A stretch of DNA of 64,000 nt from Trichomonas vaginalis G3 (taxonomy: Eukaryota > Parabasalia > Trichomonadida > Trichomonadidae). Numbering within the stretch: position 1 is the stretch's first letter; every line of letters starts with the position of its first letter. The translations under genes were made by a program, and so were the position numbers. The DNA is taken from the NCBI RefSeq assembly GCF_026262505.1, contig NC_067203.1, forward strand, positions 15,202,392 to 15,266,391, read 5' to 3'. This document shows, in pieces, positions 60,543 to 64,000 of this stretch. The notes under the pieces are model-generated. The model searched no databases. It was given only the letters and a program-made list of their open reading frames with translations, and was not told the origin of the DNA.

Positions 60543-62917
60543 ATGTTTTTTCTCCCTTTTTTGATTAGAATGATTTCATCAAACGATGAATACCCATTCT
60601 ATATCAAAAACACAGGTGCAAACAATGGCATTCCAAACGAAGACATTGATGTCTTGCCTGTTTGGAATAAAAATATAAAAGGCAAAGGAATTCATATCCG
60701 ATTTTACATTCCTGGGTGCAACGCTAAACACGAGGCATTTGGAGATCGATATTATGAGAACATGTCATATAATTACGAATCTAAAAATCGAAATGTATCA
60801 ATTGCGGAAGAAACAGATTTAATTCTCGGCACTTCAGCTGTAAGTATCGCAACAGCAGGTCTTGGAAAAGGACATTACGCAGGAGTGGCGCCAGAAAGTA
60901 CGTTTTCTGTTATAGTTCCCAATAATAAAGACGTCAACATTCAAAATTACTTAGATAAACTTAAAGTAACTATATCAACAGAGGATATTATTGTCGATCA
61001 ATCCACTTTTTGCAACTTTCCATGGATTACATCTCATCATTATTTTTACTATCGCTACCTAGAATTCATTGACTCATTTCTAAGGACGTATGTTACAGGA
61101 AGAATCTACCACGGTATAGGTTATTGTATTCCTACTCGTCCACAACGTGATATGCCTCATTTATTTATACATTATCCGCATGTGTTGCAAGTTGCAGCAT
61201 GTGATGTGAGAGGCGGAATTGGTTCTAACCATCAGCATGACTTTGCGACCGTTGTTTGTGCTCCATCTACAGGGCTTCCAAATGATGATTTTTATCCTGA
61301 TTTTCCTTCAGCGAAATACAACAATTTAACAGGAGAAAACAACTATTCTCGGTTCTGTGAAGCTTCCGTTGCAGCGGGAGTTGCAGCTTTATTGATTCAA
61401 AATAATCCAAATTATCCGCAAGAGATATTCTATGGATTTTAGCATTATCGTCTACAAAGAATGATCCACATCATCCTTCGTGGTTCAAAAACGCTGCCGG
61501 TTACAGATATAATCCTTATTACGGTTTTGGTCGAATTAACGCTTCAGCAGCCATTGAAATGTCTTCTACATGGTCTAACAATGTATTACCTACACACAGA
61601 ATTATATTATCAAGGAAAGTTAATATCAATCAGACAATTCCTTTCGCAAGGACAGGAAAGATTGAATTAACATTCAGTTTCAATATAACAGATCCAGATT
61701 GTTTTGTTGAGAATGTTATTTTCAAGTTCAATGTTTCTAATCATGACATTTCTCGATTAAGAATTTACTTAGAAAGTCCATCAGGAACAAAAATCGAATT
61801 GATGAAACCGAGTAAATTATTCCGTACTACATTCATCAAATCCGATTTCTATGCATCAGAACCTCTTCATCTTCTTTCACGATGCTTTTTCGGAGAAAAA
61901 GTTGGTTGTGATTGGAAAGTTACAATTGTTGATGGCTCATTCTATACTAATAACCACATAACAAGTGCTGTTCTTACTATTGAGTACATGGCAGAATGTG
62001 AAAGTCTTCCACGTATGAATGAACACGAAGGTCATCATTCGGCATTTGAATATACATCAAAAGTAGACAATATCAAACTTCAAATGAATCAAACTGAATT
62101 AGAATGTGGTGTAGAATATCCATTTTCTATGAACGACGTCGGACACAAAAACATAGTATATATGTCTCTTGTTGATCCGGAAACAAACTATACACATACA
62201 TTAGAATATACACCTAATAAACCAAATTACAATTTGCGAATTCCATGTTACTACGAAGGAACACGCGAATTCTATATATCAGCACGATCTTTTACACTTG
62301 AACAAGTTTCTTCAGTTCGTGTTCGTATTACAAACAAAAATTCTGTTTCTGGTTTCACGATTCCTTCTGCATACGAGAATTTCAACAGCAATCCTGCAAC
62401 ACCTACATTCAAAAGTGTAACTGTCGTTGACAACAGACGGAAGTTTGTTCAAGCAGGAATCTCAGACTATTATTTAATTTCATGGTACGACTTGGACACG
62501 AACACCATTGAATATTCACGTGCTGTTTATTCAATAGATAAAACTACTATCCAGTTTGTTCCAGGAATCAAGAAAACTGTTCATGCTGTTCTTACTATGG
62601 TTCCTAGCAACGCAGAAGATGACGACCCTTGTTCAACATATATAATTCCGATTTTGATATCGAATGACACTCCACAAGACTCTAAATTTGCAGTTCCTCT
62701 GAATGATTTCTGTCCAATTCCAAACGGAGTCATAACAAAACTTCCTATTACGCCAACACCAAGCAGTAAGAACTTCTTCAAGACAGCAGGAGGAATTTCT
62801 GTCATTATTGTTATTATTATCGTTCCTGTTTCTATCTCAATTGGAATCTTTTTCTTCTACAGATCTCGGAAAATGCCCAAAGTTAGATCTGCTTTATCCG
62901 ATCAACTTCTTCTTTAA
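60543..62917 (+). pseudogene. Catalytically dead subtilisin/kexin-like membrane protein, frameshifted
   Basis: Start at ATG 60543 with a short signal-like segment (MFFLPFLIRMISS). The S8 fold is recognisable: GKGIHIRFYIPG where the catalytic Asp should be, LGTSAVSIATAG in place of HGTxxAG, and FCEASVAAGVAALLIQNNPN in place of GTSxxAPxxAG. Asp, His and Ser are thus all replaced. A kexin-type P domain follows (KIELTFSFNITDPD, LRIYLESPSGTKIELM, DWKVTIVDGSF), then a beta-rich region, a C-terminal membrane segment (VIIVIIIVPVSISIGIFFFY) and a basic cytoplasmic tail. The frame stops at 61440-61442 and continues in another frame (LSSTKNDPHHPSWFKNAAG). It was a pseudoprotease before or alongside loss of the frame. 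Confidence 0.8.
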
Positions 62918-63164
62918 TAATTTTTTTATTGTATTTTATATATTTCGCGTTTTAACTTTATTTTTATTTTATTTCTATTTTATAAAGTATAACTATCATT
63001 TTACTATTTTTCTCTATTTGAAACTTTTTTTTACAATAAACTCTCAAATTTGGAACCGAAACATTCAAATTTTAATTGAATTGATTTTTATTTGTATATA
63101 GAATCATCGCATAATTTTGTAAAATTTCGGATTTTTAAAATATTTGTCAAATTTCTTTTTGATT
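62918..63164. other. Spacer before BspA-like gene 5
   Basis: T-rich, no gene. It is shorter than the 5' flanks of the other BspA-like genes and less clearly similar to them. Confidence 0.4.
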
Positions 63165-64000
63165 ATGTATTTTTACTTTATTGTCTTTATCTCAAGTACT
63201 GTCACTCTCGAATATCGCGAGAATAGTAACAATCAAGTTGTTATTGGCTGTACAACAGATTCAAGTGGCGAAGTTTTTATTCCTAAAGATGTTACTGAAA
63301 TATATAGCAGTTATCCAAATTATGCATTTAAGAATTGTAAAGATTCAATTACATCACTTAAATTCGAAGATAATAGTAAAATTACCAGTATTAGCAGTAG
63401 TAGTTTTTCTTACACAAGTCTTGAATCAGCAAATCTCAGTGAATGCAAACAACTTACATTACTTAATTCAAATGTCTTTTCTAACTGTAAATACTTGAAA
63501 TTAGTTATACTTCCTCCAAATATTTCAGAAATTGGAGGTTATTGCTTTCAATACACTGAAAATCTAACATTAATAGATTTACCAGATTCTGTAGTTACTC
63601 TTGGTTCTAATGCATTTCAAAATAGTTGTTTAACAACCATTAATATTTCACCTGATTCTAAATTAAAAACAATATATTATGGTGGCTTTAGTTCAGCTAA
63701 ACTTTCTTCAATTTTTATTCCAAAATCCGTAACATCAATTTCTTCAGAAACTTTTGATCAATGTCCATTAGAAAATATAACAGTTGATCCAGAAAATACA
63801 ATTTGTAAATGTGATTCAAAATCATTTTATAAAGAAACAGATAATTCAACATTATTTAGAGTTTGTGTTTCATATTCAGGTGAATATATTGTTGCTAGTT
63901 ATGTTACAAAGATTAATAGTTATTGCTTTTATAAATGTGTAAATATTTCATCGATTGAACTTCATGAACATATAACATCTCTTGGATCTAAAACATTTTG
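63165..64000 (+). CDS. BspA-like TpLRR protein 5 (cut by window end)
   Basis: ATG at 63165 gives MYFYFIVFISSTVTLEYREN, a hydrophobic start followed by the same TpLRR order as proteins 1-4 (FIPKDVTEIYSS, SITSLKFEDNSKI, ILPPNISEIGG, DLPDSVVTLGS, ENITVDPENT). It stays open to the last base of the window (about 278 codons). It is the only one of the five with an in-frame ATG before the hydrophobic segment. Family role: secreted or surface protein. Confidence 0.85.
   Translation, partial: MYFYFIVFISSTVTLEYRENSNNQVVIGCTTDSSGEVFIPKDVTEIYSSYPNYAFKNCKDSITSLKFEDNSKITSISSSSFSYTSLESANLSECKQLTLLNSNVFSNCKYLKLVILPPNISEIGGYCFQYTENLTLIDLPDSVVTLGSNAFQNSCLTTINISPDSKLKTIYYGGFSSAKLSSIFIPKSVTSISSETFDQCPLENITVDPENTICKCDSKSFYKETDNSTLFRVCVSYSGEYIVASYVTKINSYCFYKCVNISSIELHEHITSLGSKTF

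Overview
The window looks like nuclear DNA of the parabasalid Trichomonas vaginalis or a very close relative. This is inferred from the company the genes keep: a family of TpLRR/BspA-like surface proteins, mariner elements of the Tvmar type, a 22.9-kb Maverick/Polinton, very AT-rich spacers, compact host genes without visible introns, and TCA(+1)-type initiators a few bases before several host ATGs. No rRNA, CRISPR array or bacterial operon is present.

Layout. 1-444 is the 3' end of an open frame made of tetrapeptide repeats. 1641-10412 is one giant coiled-coil protein with N-terminal leucine-rich repeats. 10.4-23.7 kb is a decayed, duplicated district: three BspA-like genes (12.7, 17.0 and 20.6 kb), a mariner inserted in the tail of the first, and broken copies of the 3' ends of two host genes whose full versions also lie in this window (the giant coiled-coil gene and the karyopherin-like gene at 50-52.8 kb). 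23.7-47.9 kb is a nested insertion: a second mariner, end-truncated, is split by a Maverick/Polinton (24895-47782) with about 645-bp terminal inverted repeats and a 5-bp target duplication. 47.9-64 kb carries a fourth BspA-like gene, a karyopherin-like HEAT protein, a CARMIL-like LRR protein, a 2.3-kb fold-back element with a near-perfect palindrome of about 420-bp arms, a CEP104 homologue (ciliary tip), a broken membrane-anchored subtilisin/kexin-like protein whose catalytic residues are all replaced, and the start of a fifth BspA-like gene cut by the window end.

The Maverick carries protein-primed DNA polymerase B, a retroviral-type integrase with a chromo-like tail, an A32/FtsK-type packaging ATPase, a capsid-like protein, a long fibre with collagen repeats and a phage-tail-like HxH tip, a KilA-N/DUF3627 protein, a primase-tail-like small protein, a basic core-like protein with two adenain-type LxGG sites, and about ten unknown genes. 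I could not recognise its usual adenovirus-type protease. It is a fossil with roughly a dozen breaks, but its two terminal repeats are almost identical, so it is young, and it is younger than the mariner it split. The least expected signals inside it are eight copies of an AGGTGA-based repeat whose orientation flips at the centre of the element, a TTTTTATCYG motif before several starts, GC-rich mini-hairpins in an AT-rich element, zero-spacing TAAATG gene junctions, and a gene carried inside the terminal repeats.

Starts: four of the five BspA-like frames have no in-frame ATG before the conserved hydrophobic N-terminus, so their starts are given as the first conserved codon. All functions are read from sequence by eye; no database search was run.
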